Part shown: positions 6,664 to 13,863 of the stretch, piece after piece | Numbering within the stretch: position 1 is the stretch's first letter | Layout: each line of letters opens with the position of its first letter | Origin: Wagnerdoeblera sp046292685 | Lineage (GTDB): Bacteria; Pseudomonadota; Alphaproteobacteria; Rhodobacterales; Rhodobacteraceae | Reading direction: 5' to 3' | Assembly (NCBI RefSeq): GCF_046292685.1 | Contig: NZ_JBKBQM010000048.1 | Span: forward strand, 1-22,119 | Length of the DNA stretch: 22,119 bases | The notes under the pieces: model-generated | The model's database searches: none | What the model saw: only the letters and a program-made list of their open reading frames with translations | Told to the model about the DNA's origin: nothing | Position numbers and translations under genes: made by a program

Positions 6664-7632
6664 ATGGCCAGCCAGCCGCCCGCCTTTCAGAAATTCGCCG
6701 AGCGCCGCAAGGGCTGGCGCACGCCGCCGGCGATCTTTCCGCCGGTGATGGGGCTGTTCGGGCTGGGCCTGGCCTGGCGGCGCGCGATGGCGGCGACGGG
6801 CCTGCCCGGCGGGCTGGCCGAGGCGCTCTTGGGGGCGGTGAGCCTGCTGTATCTGTTCTGTCTTGCGGCCTATCTGGGCAAGGTGGTGCAGCGCCCCGGC
6901 GTGCTGGCCGAGGATTTCCGCACCTTGCCGGGGCGGGCAGGCTTTGCCGCGGCCAACCTGTCGGGCGTGCTGCTGGCGGCCACGCTGGTGCCTTATGCGC
7001 CGGGGCTGGCGCTGGGGGTGCTGGGGCTGGCGCTGGTGGCCCATGCCGCGCTGGGCGTCTGGGTGCTGAACGCCTATGTCCGCGGGCCCGAGGAAACGCG
7101 CGTCATCACGCCGGTCTGGCATCTGACCTTTGTCGGCTACATTCTGGCGCCGCTGTCTCTGGTGCCGCTGGGGCAGGTGCAAGCGGCGACTATGATCCTT
7201 TTTGCGACGATGGCGGTGGCCGGGCTGATCTATGCCGTCAGCGCGGTGCAGCTGGTGCGCCGCATTCCGCCGGCGCCCTTGCGCCCGCTGCTGGCGATTC
7301 ACCTGGCGCCGGTCAGCCTGTTCGCCACCGTGGCGACGCTGGTCGATCTGACGGGGCTGGCGGCGGTGTTCGGCGTGGCGCTGCTGGGGGTGCTGGCGGC
7401 CTTGCTGGCGGCGGGGCGCTGGATCGCGGAAGCGGGGTTTTCGGCGCTGTGGGGGGCGTTCACCTTTCCCTCGGCGGCCGCCGCCGGGGCGCTGCTGGCG
7501 CTGGGCTGGGATGTGGCGGGGCTGCTGGCGGTGGCCGCGGCCAGTGCCATCGTGTTTCCCATAGCCGTCAAGGTGATGCAGGCCTGGGCCAAGGGCGGGC
7601 TGGCCGTAAGGACCAACGCCGCGCAGGCCTGA
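6664..7632 (+). CDS. TehA/SLAC1 (TDT) family membrane transporter
   Basis: A 322-residue integral membrane protein with about ten hydrophobic helices, the usual number for the tellurite-resistance/dicarboxylate transporter (TDT) family, which includes bacterial TehA and plant SLAC1 anion channels. Typical features are the N-terminal RTPPAIFPPVMGLFGLGLAW, the central TPVWHLTFVGYILAPL and the paired helices around FSALWGAFTFPSAAAAGALL. Members conduct or export small anions; the name 'tellurite resistance' is historical. The RBS GAGGG lies eight bases before the ATG. It may be co-transcribed with the PhyH gene, but nothing specific links them. Confidence 0.88.
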   Translation: MASQPPAFQKFAERRKGWRTPPAIFPPVMGLFGLGLAWRRAMAATGLPGGLAEALLGAVSLLYLFCLAAYLGKVVQRPGVLAEDFRTLPGRAGFAAANLSGVLLAATLVPYAPGLALGVLGLALVAHAALGVWVLNAYVRGPEETRVITPVWHLTFVGYILAPLSLVPLGQVQAATMILFATMAVAGLIYAVSAVQLVRRIPPAPLRPLLAIHLAPVSLFATVATLVDLTGLAAVFGVALLGVLAALLAAGRWIAEAGFSALWGAFTFPSAAAAGALLALGWDVAGLLAVAAASAIVFPIAVKVMQAWAKGGLAVRTNAAQA

Positions 7633-7715
7633 GCCGGGCAGCGCACGCTGCCGCAAGCCCGCGTTAACCGCCTGTTTGCCATTCTGGCCGCCGAAAGGCA
7701 GCCATGGGGGCAGGC

Positions 7716-8327
7716 ATGAAGACGGTGCGACAGATCGCCGAGGAAATCGTGGCACGGGAAGGCGGGTTCGTGAACGACCCCGACGACCCTGGCGGGGCGA
7801 CCAACCACGGGGTGACGATTCACACGCTGCGGCGGCTGGGGCTGGATCTTACCGGCGACGGCCGGGTGGACGTGGCGGATGTGCGCGCGCTGACGCGGGC
7901 GCAGGCGGTGGATATCTACATCCGCCATTACTTCGAGGCGCCGGGGCTGGGGCGGTTGCCCGAATGCCTGCAGGCCAGCGTGTTCGACATGTTCGTGAAC
8001 GCCGGATCGAACGCCATTCGCATCCTGCAACAGATGCTGGCGCGGATGGGCTACGAGACGGTGGCCGATGGCGTGCTGGGGCCGCAGACGCTGCGCCACG
8101 CGCATCTGGCGGCGGCGCGCGGGCCGGAACTGCTGGCCGATGCCTATGGCATCGAGCGGCGCAACTACTACTATCGCCTGGCCGACGGGCGCCCGGCCAG
8201 CCGCAAGTATGCGCGGCGCAAGGACGGCGGCAAGGGCGGCTGGATCCTGCGGGCGGAGGAGTTCATCTCGCCTCGGTTCCACCTGACCGAGGCCGAGCAC
8301 CGCCGGAGGGTCGCGGCATGGGGATGA
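7716..8327 (+). CDS. GH108 N-acetylmuramidase (GTA-type endolysin)
   Basis: A 203-residue peptidoglycan muramidase. The catalytic glutamate is in the GH108 signature IVAREGGFVNDPDDPGGATN (E15 from this start), followed by HGVTIHTLRRLGL; the C-terminal half has the peptidoglycan-binding pattern SVFDMFVNAGSNAIRILQQM and VADGVLGPQTLRHA. An EF-hand-like loop DLTGDGRVDVAD (about 45-56) sits between the two halves. Rhodobacterales carry this enzyme with a holin to lyse cells releasing gene transfer agent particles. ATG 7716 matches the usual family N-terminus (MKTVRQIAEEIV); ATG 7704 is an alternative. It overlaps the holin gene by ten bases. No capsid or tail genes are nearby, so this is the separate lysis module rather than a prophage. 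Confidence 0.88.
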   Translation: MKTVRQIAEEIVAREGGFVNDPDDPGGATNHGVTIHTLRRLGLDLTGDGRVDVADVRALTRAQAVDIYIRHYFEAPGLGRLPECLQASVFDMFVNAGSNAIRILQQMLARMGYETVADGVLGPQTLRHAHLAAARGPELLADAYGIERRNYYYRLADGRPASRKYARRKDGGKGGWILRAEEFISPRFHLTEAEHRRRVAAWG

Positions 8328-8866
8328 TCGCAAGGGTGCTGGGCGGCCCCGGGGCGGTGGCGACGCTGGGGCGCGCGGCGCGCGAGGTGGCCGAGGTTTT
8401 CACCCCCAACGCCACCCGCGCGCTGGAGCTGGCGCATGACAGCGGCGCGGCCGCGCTGGCGCAGCACGGGGCCGAGTTCGTGCAGGCGCCGCAAGGCTGG
8501 TTCGATCATGCGGTGAACGGGCTCAACCGGCTGCCGCGGCCGATGCTTGCGCTGGGCACGCTGGGGCTGTTCGTCTATGCCATGGCGGACCCGGAAGGGT
8601 TCGGGTTGCGCATGGCGGGGCTGGCGCTGGTGCCCGAGCCGCTGTGGTGGCTGCTGGGGGCCATCGTCGCGTTCTATTTCGGGGCGCGCGAAACCCATTA
8701 CTTGCGGCACCGGACCGGGGCCGGGGGGGGTGCGGGGAGGGCCGTGCCCCCCCCGCACCCCCCCCGCACGGCGCCGTCCGACGGCGCCCCCGGCCCCGAG
8801 GGCGGCGAGGGGGCGCCCGACAACCCCGCGCTGGCGCAGTGGATGCATGCGGCGGGCGACCGATAG
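8318..8866 (+). CDS. Holin family protein (GTA-type, DUF3154-like)
   Basis: A 182-residue inner-membrane protein that should form the hole letting the adjacent muramidase reach the wall. The N-terminal region is amphipathic (ARVLGGPGAVATLGRAAREVAEVFTPNATRALE). A conserved QAPQGWFDHAVNGLNRLPRP precedes hydrophobic helices at about 70-90 (MLALGTLGLFVYAMADPEGF) and 95-125 (GLALVPEPLWWLLGAIVAFYFGARETHYL). ATG 8318 has CGGAGGG seven bases upstream. From about residue 130 a Gly/Pro-rich stretch (AVPPPHPPRTAP to GEGAPD) precedes a short family-like end, NPALAQWMHAAGDR. This segment is encoded by near-palindromic G and C runs and looks like an insertion within the tail. Confidence 0.82.
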   Translation: MGMIARVLGGPGAVATLGRAAREVAEVFTPNATRALELAHDSGAAALAQHGAEFVQAPQGWFDHAVNGLNRLPRPMLALGTLGLFVYAMADPEGFGLRMAGLALVPEPLWWLLGAIVAFYFGARETHYLRHRTGAGGGAGRAVPPPHPPRTAPSDGAPGPEGGEGAPDNPALAQWMHAAGDR

Positions 8867-8953
8867 GCCGGCGCGGGCGCCTTGCTGTGCCCTGCGGCGG
8901 GCGCGGCGCTGGCGCGCATGGACTTTTGCGGCCGGTGCGGCATATCTGCGGGC

Positions 8954-10180
8954 ATGGAACAGGAACACGATGTCATCATTGCCGGCGGCGGGCTGAACGG
9001 CCCGGCGCTGGCGCTGGCGCTGGCGCAGGCGGGGCTGCGGGTGGCGGTGGTCGACCCGCGCCCGGGGCGGGTGCGCACGGCCGAAGGCTTTGACGGGCGG
9101 GCCTATGCGCTGGCGCTGGCGTCGCAGCGGTTGCTGGCGGCGCTGGGGGTGTGGGGCGCGGTGGCGCCGCAGGCCCAGCCGATCCGCGGCATCCGCACCA
9201 GCGACGGGGTGCCGCCGCCGGGGGCGGTGCCGTTCTTTCTGGGCTTCGACCAGGGCGAGCTGGACGAGGGGCCGATGGGCTTTCTGCTGGAGGACCGGCA
9301 TCTGCATGCCGGGTTCCTGCAGGCGATGGCCGAGGAACCGCGCATCGACTTTCGCCCCGGGGCCGCGGTGGTGGCGCAGGCGACGGCCGGTGCGGCGGCC
9401 GTGGCGACGCTGGACGACGGATCGGTGTTGCGCGGCCGGGTACTGGTGGGCTGCGACGGGCGCGGCAGCGGGGTGGCGGCGCGCGCCGGCATTCGCCGCA
9501 CCGGCTGGGGCTATGACCAGACCGCGCTGGTCGGTGCCATCCGGCCCGAGCGCCCGCACGAGGGGTTCGCGCATCAGATCTTTCTGCCCGAGGGGCCCTT
9601 GGCGATTCTGCCGCTGACCGAAGGGCGCGCGTCGATCGTGTGGTCCGAGCGGGCGCGGGCGGCAGAGGTGATCGCGGCCTTGCCCGACGAGGATTACCGC
9701 GCGCTGCTCGAATCGCGTATCGGCCATGTCACCGGCGCCATCGCGCTGGAGGGGCCGCGGTTCCGCTATCCGCTGACGCTGACGCTGGCCGAACGCTATG
9801 TCGCGCCGCGGCTGGCGCTGGTGGGGGATGCGGCGCATGGCGTGCATCCGATCGCCGGGCAGGGGCTGAACCTGGGCCTGCGCGATGTGGCGGCGCTGGC
9901 GCAGGTGCTGGCCGAGGCGCGCCGGCGCGGCGAGGATATCGGCGCGGCCGACGTGCTGGCGCGCTACGAGCGGTGGCGCCGGTTCGACAGCACGGTTCTG
10001 GCGCTGGGGATGGATGCGGTCAACCGGCTGTTTTCCAACGACAACCCGGTTCTGAAGGCGGTGCGTGCGCTGGGGATGCGGGCGGTGGCGGCCGCCCCCG
10101 GGCCGCGGCGGGCGTTCATCCGCGAGGCGGCGGGGCTGGCGGGCGAGGTGCCGCGGCTGCTGACCGGGCAGCGCCTGTAG
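8954..10180 (+). CDS. UbiH/UbiF/COQ6-type FAD-dependent monooxygenase
   Basis: A 408-residue flavoprotein hydroxylase. It has the three family FAD motifs: GGGLNGPALALALAQAGLR with the acidic end VVD (about 11-37), the DG motif VLVGCDGRGSGVAARAGI (about 166-183) and the GD motif LALVGDAAHGVHPIAGQG followed by LNLGLRD (about 290-315). The RFRYPLTLTLAERYVAPRLALVG stretch and HPIAGQGLNLG are characteristic of ubiquinone-biosynthesis hydroxylases, so ring hydroxylation in ubiquinone synthesis is most likely; which position is hydroxylated cannot be told. ATG 8954 is chosen as the family start (MEQEHDVIIAGGG); an upstream in-frame ATG exists at 8918. It is convergent with the HAD gene and followed by GC hairpins and the conserved box. 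Confidence 0.88.
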   Translation: MEQEHDVIIAGGGLNGPALALALAQAGLRVAVVDPRPGRVRTAEGFDGRAYALALASQRLLAALGVWGAVAPQAQPIRGIRTSDGVPPPGAVPFFLGFDQGELDEGPMGFLLEDRHLHAGFLQAMAEEPRIDFRPGAAVVAQATAGAAAVATLDDGSVLRGRVLVGCDGRGSGVAARAGIRRTGWGYDQTALVGAIRPERPHEGFAHQIFLPEGPLAILPLTEGRASIVWSERARAAEVIAALPDEDYRALLESRIGHVTGAIALEGPRFRYPLTLTLAERYVAPRLALVGDAAHGVHPIAGQGLNLGLRDVAALAQVLAEARRRGEDIGAADVLARYERWRRFDSTVLALGMDAVNRLFSNDNPVLKAVRALGMRAVAAAPGPRRAFIREAAGLAGEVPRLLTGQRL

Positions 10181-10267
10181 GGGCATGGTCCCGGGCGGGG
10201 GCCCGCGCCGGCGGCCCCGTCGAGGGGCCCCCGGCGCGGCGCGGGGCCGGCCCCGCGGACCCCGGCC

Positions 10268-10320
10268 GGAGGGCTGTCTGCCCTCCAGCGCCACCCGAGG
10301 ATATTTCGGTCAAGGTGAAG
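10268..10320 (+). terminator. Gene-end hairpin plus conserved ATATTTCGGTCAAGG box, copy 2
   Basis: GGAGGGC (10268-10274) pairs with GCCCTCC (10280-10286), then GGATATTTCGGTCAAGGTGA runs through 10299-10318. It stands downstream of the UbiH-type gene in the same order as copy 1 stands downstream of the DUF3775 gene. The stop codon of the converging HAD gene (10310-10312) is inside the box. Bases 10181-10267 hold further GC palindromes and no gene. A bidirectional 3'-end role is inferred. Confidence 0.5.
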
Positions 10321-10972
10321 GGGGGGCGAGGAGGGCCGGCAAGGCCGACCAGTCGTCGAAGGCCAGCCGGTGCGGCAGGGCGGCGGCGGGCGTGCGGCGG
10401 TAGCCTTGGGTGAACAGCGCGAAGTCCACCCCGGCGCGGGCGGCGGTTTCGGCATCGGTTTCGCTGTCGCCGACGAACAGCACCCGGTCGGGCGGCAGGC
10501 CGAGCCGTTCGGCCGAGGCGATGAGCGGCGCGGGGTCGGGTTTGGCGGTGGGCAGGGTATCGCCGCCGATCAGCACCGGGAAGAAATCCGACCAGCCGAA
10601 GTGCTGCGGCAGCGCCCGGGCCGGGCCGGCGGGCTTGTTGGTGCAAAGCCCGAGCGGCAGGCCGGCGGCGTGCAGCGCGGCGAGGGCTGCATCAGCGCCG
10701 GGAAAGGGGCGGGTGCGGCTGGCGCCGTGTTCGTAGCGGTTGACGAAGGCCTGGACCATGCGCGCGGTGCGGTCGGGGCGGTTTTCGCCGGCGGAGAAGG
10801 CTTCCATCCGGGCGACAAAGATCGGGGCGCCATTGCCGATGAAGCCGCGGGCGCGGTCGAAGGGCACGGGGGGCAGGCCCTCGGCGGCCAGCACGGCGTT
10901 GCCGGCGGCGTGGATGTCGGGGGCGCTGTCGACCAGCGTGCCGTCGAGGTCGAAGATCAGGGCCTGCCACAT
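10310..10972 (-). CDS. gph: HAD-superfamily phosphatase, phosphoglycolate-phosphatase type
   Basis: A 220-residue cytoplasmic HAD hydrolase. Motif I is FDLDGTLVDSAPDI (D8, D10), motif II is GLCTNKPAGPA, motif III lysine is in TLPTAKPDPAPL and motif IV is VLFVGDSETDAETAARAG. The cap between motifs I and II is an alpha-helical C1 cap, as in Gph, which dephosphorylates 2-phosphoglycolate formed by Rubisco oxygenation or DNA repair. Other small phosphate esters are possible in this family. It lies 70 bases downstream of the superoxide dismutase gene on the same strand, separated by a strong hairpin. GGAG precedes the ATG by about eight bases. Confidence 0.85.
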   Translation of the reverse strand: MWQALIFDLDGTLVDSAPDIHAAGNAVLAAEGLPPVPFDRARGFIGNGAPIFVARMEAFSAGENRPDRTARMVQAFVNRYEHGASRTRPFPGADAALAALHAAGLPLGLCTNKPAGPARALPQHFGWSDFFPVLIGGDTLPTAKPDPAPLIASAERLGLPPDRVLFVGDSETDAETAARAGVDFALFTQGYRRTPAAALPHRLAFDDWSALPALLAPPSP

Positions 10973-10996
10973 GGTGCGAGGCTCCGCCGGGGCTGC

Positions 10997-11029
10997 GGCG
11001 GCCGGGGGGCGGAAGGCGCCCCGGCCGCC
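10997..11029 (-). terminator. Strong hairpin between superoxide dismutase and gph
   Basis: GGCGGCCGGGG (10997-11007) pairs perfectly with CCCCGGCCGCC (11019-11029) over 11 bases with an 11-base loop, 14 bases after the dismutase stop. No T-run, so termination may be partial and gph may still receive read-through. Confidence 0.5.
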
Positions 11030-11042
11030 AGCGGGTGCGGTA

Positions 11043-11645
11043 TCAGAGCCGGGCGGCCACGGCTTCCCAGTTGACCAGCTTTTCGAGGAAGTTGGTCAGG
11101 TAGGCCGGGCGCTTGTTGCGGAAGTCGATGTAGTAGCTGTGTTCCCACACGTCGCAGCCCAGAAGCGCGGTCTGGCCGAAGCACAGCGGGTTGACGCCGT
11201 TTTCGGTTTTCGTGACCTTGAGCGACCCGTCCTTGTCCTTGACCAGCCAGCACCAGCCCGAACCGAACTGCGCGGCACCGGCGGCGGCGAAATCGTCCTT
11301 GAATTTCTGGACCGAGCCGAAGGCCTCGGTCAAGGCCTTTTCCAGCGCGCCGGGCATCTTCTTGGCCTCGCCCGGGCCCATGATTTCCCAGAACAGGTTG
11401 TGGTTCCAGTGCTGGGAGGCATTGTTGAAGATGCCGTTCTGCGCCACGGCGCCGGCCTGGTAGGTGCCGCGGACGATATCCTCGAGGCTCTTGCCTTCCC
11501 ATTCGGTGCCGGCGATCAGCTTGTTGCCGTTGTCGACATAGGCCTTGTGGTGCAGGTCGTGGTGGTATTCCAGCGTTTCGCGCGACATGCCGAGGGTGCT
11601 GAGCGCATCATGGGCGTAGGGAAGATCGGGCAGGGTGAAGGCCAT
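11043..11645 (-). CDS. sodB: Fe/Mn-type superoxide dismutase
   Basis: A 200-residue enzyme that converts superoxide to oxygen and hydrogen peroxide. The metal ligands are visible: H28 (LEYHHDLHHKAY), H82 (QHWNHNLFW), D165 and H169 (CDVWEHSYYID). The sequence AAAGAAQFGSGWCWLV-like stretch (AAGAAQFGSGWCWLV) and the length are standard. Iron is suggested by overall likeness to bacterial SodB, but metal preference cannot be fixed from sequence. There is no signal peptide, so it is cytoplasmic. GAAAGGA lies seven bases before the ATG. Its leader is short: a hairpin with a T-rich tail ends about 30 bases upstream. Confidence 0.95.
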   Translation of the reverse strand: MAFTLPDLPYAHDALSTLGMSRETLEYHHDLHHKAYVDNGNKLIAGTEWEGKSLEDIVRGTYQAGAVAQNGIFNNASQHWNHNLFWEIMGPGEAKKMPGALEKALTEAFGSVQKFKDDFAAAGAAQFGSGWCWLVKDKDGSLKVTKTENGVNPLCFGQTALLGCDVWEHSYYIDFRNKRPAYLTNFLEKLVNWEAVAARL

Positions 11646-11675
11646 GGCGTTTCCTTTCGGGTTGATCGGCTGGAG

Positions 11676-11697
11676 TGAATAAGGGCCTTCGGCCCGG
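11676..11697 (-). terminator. Intrinsic terminator upstream of sodB
   Basis: On the minus strand GGGCC-GAA-GGCCC (11695-11683) is followed by TTATTC. It fits a rho-independent terminator ending the transcript of the broken gene upstream. Because it lies in the presumed sodB leader, an attenuator role is the alternative. Confidence 0.55.
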
Positions 11698-11849
11698 CAA
11701 GGTCAAGGCCGCGCGCTGCGGCGGGGTTGCGGCGCGCCGCAAGCGTTCGCGGGCAGGGGGGGCCGCTCCGGGGCGCCCGGCGCGCCCGGTTGCCGGCGCT
11801 GCGCCGGGGCCCGAGCGAGCGGCAGCGGCCGCGTTTTCGCCACCCGTGA

Positions 11850-11990
11850 TGCGGAAGTCGCGGCGGATGTCGGCGGTTTCCTGCGCCAAGCGGCTGGCCC
11901 GGGTGCGGGTCCGACGCGCCGCGAAGGCCGCGCGGTCGGCGAAGGTTTCGTCCACCTGCCAGATCAGCGGATCGGCGGTTTCCGGTGTTT
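11850..11990 (-). pseudogene. Fragment of an antibiotic-biosynthesis-monooxygenase (ABM) domain protein, cut by IS3-family element
   Basis: The minus-strand frame beginning at the element edge reads TPETADPLIWQVDETFADRA, then AFAARRTRTRASRLAQETAD and IRRDFRITGGE. This matches the C-terminal half of small ABM-domain (putative quinol monooxygenase) proteins of Rhodobacteraceae. The N-terminal half is missing: the frame runs straight into the IS3 end at 11990. After GGE no stop is found in this frame until 11608, inside sodB, so the end is abnormal as well, or carries a frameshift. Bases 11698-11850 hold only GC-rich sequence. The family call rests on remembered similarity. Confidence 0.5.
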
Positions 11991-12018
11991 GTCAAAGCAG
12001 TTGTCGCATGATTTGATT

Positions 12019-13134
12019 TCAAGCTGCGCGTTTGGCTGGCCCGGCCAAGGGTCCGCCGCCACCAGCTTCTTGGGTGAGCGCGTCGGCGGACCCATGGCCT
12101 CCGCGTTCGGCGTCGGGCCGTTGCGGGTTCAGCCAGACCGGGCCGACAGGCTGCCAGTTGCGCGTCGGTCCTGACCAGCGTTCCGGCCGGGCGGCTCGGG
12201 CCATCTTGTAGACCTGATGCCGGCTGTCGAGCAGCACCCGGTCCTCGCCGCGGTGGCGCTGGTCGGGGGTGACGAAGCGCAATGCGCTATGGCGATGGTC
12301 GATGTTGTACCAGGTCGCGAAGCCCTGAACCCAGGTCCGCGCTGCGTCTATCGTTGCGAAGCCGCGGGTCGGCCAGTTGGGCGTGTCCTTGCAGGTGCGG
12401 AACAGTGCCTCGGAGAAGGGGTTATCATTCGACACCCGCGGTCGGCTGAACGACGCGGTCACGCCGAGCCGTTCCATCGTGGCGCCCTTCATGGGACTGC
12501 CGTTGTCGGCATGGAGCACCAACGGGCCGGTGAGGCACCTTTCAGCCCGGACCGCGCGCTCCAGAACCTGCGCGGCGAAGTCGGCCGTCTCGCGGTCATG
12601 GACTTTCCAGCCGACGATCTTGCGGCTGAAGATGTCGACGATGAGATAGAGGTAGAAAAAGGCCCCGGCGATCGGCCCCGGCAGCCACGTTATGTCCCAG
12701 CTCCAGACCTGGCACGGGGCCTTGGCCTCGAAGCTGGTGGGTGGCTTGCGGCGTGTGGCCGGTCGGGCTCGACTGCGGCGATGGGTCTGGCCGCGTTCGC
12801 GCAAAACCCTGTAGAAGCTGGAGTCCGAGGCGATCCGGATGCCCCGGTCGGCCAGCTGCGGCACGATCTGGCTGGGCGGAAGGCTGGCGAATTCCGGGAC
12901 GTTGCAGGTTGCCACGATGCGACAGCGCTCCTCATCGCTCAGCTTGCTGGCAGGCTCGGGGCGTTCGGCAAAGGGGCGGCGATCGTCGCAGATTGCACCC
13001 TCCGGCCCCGTCCAGCGCTGCAGGGTGCGTGCGGTCAGGCCCGGTTCGGCACAGGCGGCGGCCCGGCGCGCGCCGGCCGCCGTGGCCTTGTCGATCAGGG
13101 CAACAATCTCTTGGCGATCCGGGGTGGCGGTCAT
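12019..13134 (-). CDS. IS3-family transposase OrfB (DDE integrase)
   Basis: A 371-residue transposase. An N-terminal HTH_21-like region (LSDEERCRIVATCNVPEF, then RIASDSSFYRVLRERGQ) precedes the rve integrase core. The catalytic triad is visible: D in VWSWDITWLPGPIAG, D in LVLHADNGSPMKGA and E in NDNPFSEALFRTCK. The C-terminal YNIDHRHSALRFVTPDQRHRG and WLNPQ stretches are typical of the group. ATG 13134 overlaps the OrfA stop codon (ATGA), so translation is coupled or joined by frameshift, as in many IS3 elements. The protein looks intact. Mobility depends on whether the damaged OrfA is still made. Confidence 0.92.
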   Translation of the reverse strand: MTATPDRQEIVALIDKATAAGARRAAACAEPGLTARTLQRWTGPEGAICDDRRPFAERPEPASKLSDEERCRIVATCNVPEFASLPPSQIVPQLADRGIRIASDSSFYRVLRERGQTHRRSRARPATRRKPPTSFEAKAPCQVWSWDITWLPGPIAGAFFYLYLIVDIFSRKIVGWKVHDRETADFAAQVLERAVRAERCLTGPLVLHADNGSPMKGATMERLGVTASFSRPRVSNDNPFSEALFRTCKDTPNWPTRGFATIDAARTWVQGFATWYNIDHRHSALRFVTPDQRHRGEDRVLLDSRHQVYKMARAARPERWSGPTRNWQPVGPVWLNPQRPDAERGGHGSADALTQEAGGGGPLAGPAKRAA

Positions 13135-13668
13135 TCGTCCTCGCCCTCCTTGCGGCCCCAGATCGCCTCGGCCTTTTTTCTGAGGATCATCAGCGCCGCG
13201 GCTTCCGCCAGAGCCTTCTCCTGGCGGGCCAGATCCCGTTCCAGATCCTTGATCCGCTTCTTGTCGTCCTTGGTCTCGCGCGAGATCCGGCTGGTGGCCG
13301 CACGCTCCCAGTCGTTCGCCCGCTCGCAGGCCTCGCGCCACACGCCGAGCTGCTCAGGGTAAACGCCCCGGCGGCGGCAGTATTCGCCAAGCTCCGCCGC
13401 GTTCATCGATGCGTTCGCCAGGGGTCTCGAACCAGTGGCGACGCCATGGCTCACCGATCACCGCCCCAAGCTTGTCGCGCGAGGTCCAGCCCTCCGGCCC
13501 GGCATTGGCATCGGGCAGGAACTGCCCCTTCGCCCGCGCCTCCGCCCGCCACTTCGCAAGCGTCGCCTGGCTGATCCCTTCCTCCTGGACCAACTGGACC
13601 AAGGGCATGTTGTTCGGCGGCAGCATCTTCGTCAGAACCGCTGCCTTCCTCTCCGGTGAATACGCCAA
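13131..13668 (-). pseudogene. IS3-family OrfA, apparently frameshifted
   Basis: The first part starts at ATG 13668 with a helix-turn-helix (MAYSPERKAAVLTKMLPPNN, then QEEGISQATLAKWRAEARAK) and runs on through GPEGWTSRDKLGAVI to about 13470. The second part, in another frame from about 13404 to 13131, reads NAAELGEYCRRRGVYPEQLG and a coiled coil RISRETKDDKKRIKDLERDL, ending AEAIWGRKEGEDE. In relatives I remember, these two parts form one continuous protein with only a few residues between them. Here roughly 40 extra bases and a frame change separate them (about 13405-13455). This is seen as two frames; the insertion size is judged from memory of the family. Confidence 0.65.
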
Positions 13669-13736
13669 ATCATCACCCTGTCCCGCCCACCTCTGGGTAT
13701 AATCTCAAAAGTAGTGCAGGCGACAACTGTTCTGAC

Positions 13737-13863
13737 TGAGGGGGGAGGCGAGTTCTTCGAACAAATGGCTCATGGGAACGGGCCGTGAAGGGCCTTGCCG
13801 CTTTTCTCCAGATCCTGACGGGATGCAGCCTGATCCATGGTTCGAGCGGAAGATTCAACTATG
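13737..13863. other. Short unassigned segment between two insertion sequences
   Basis: This 127-base remnant lies between the IS3 and IS5 elements. If the IS5 element and one TATG copy are removed, the minus-strand frame on the right side (ending VEDARRETI) continues here as VESSARTMDQAASRQ then DLEKSGKALHGPFP and stops at 13770-13772. It is therefore probably the 3' end of the frame the IS5 element interrupted. I do not recognise the product. Confidence 0.4.

Larger units (their letters stand above)
11991..13736 (-). mobile_element. IS3-family insertion sequence
   Basis: The ends match as inverted repeats over 17 of 20 bases: GTCAAAGCAGTTGTCGCATG at 11991-12010 and GTCAGAACAGTTGTCGCCTG on the minus strand from 13736. 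Between them lie an OrfA-like helix-turn-helix frame and an integrase-type OrfB, as in IS3. No convincing target duplication is seen (left flank GTTT, right flank TGAG). It cuts an ABM gene on the left. The exact outer base is uncertain by a few positions. Confidence 0.85.

Noticed and set aside
6664..7632. Tellurite resistance as a specific function
   Set aside because: The family name is historical; no other tellurite genes are present, and the family transports various anions.
7704..8866. A prophage
   Set aside because: Only the lysozyme/holin pair is present, flanked by ordinary chromosomal genes. A GTA lysis module explains it better.
5650..10294. Long minus-strand open frames opposite the PhyH, TDT, lysozyme, holin and UbiH genes
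   Set aside because: Arg/His/Gln/Pro-rich shadow translations with no domain; the plus-strand genes account for the conservation signals.
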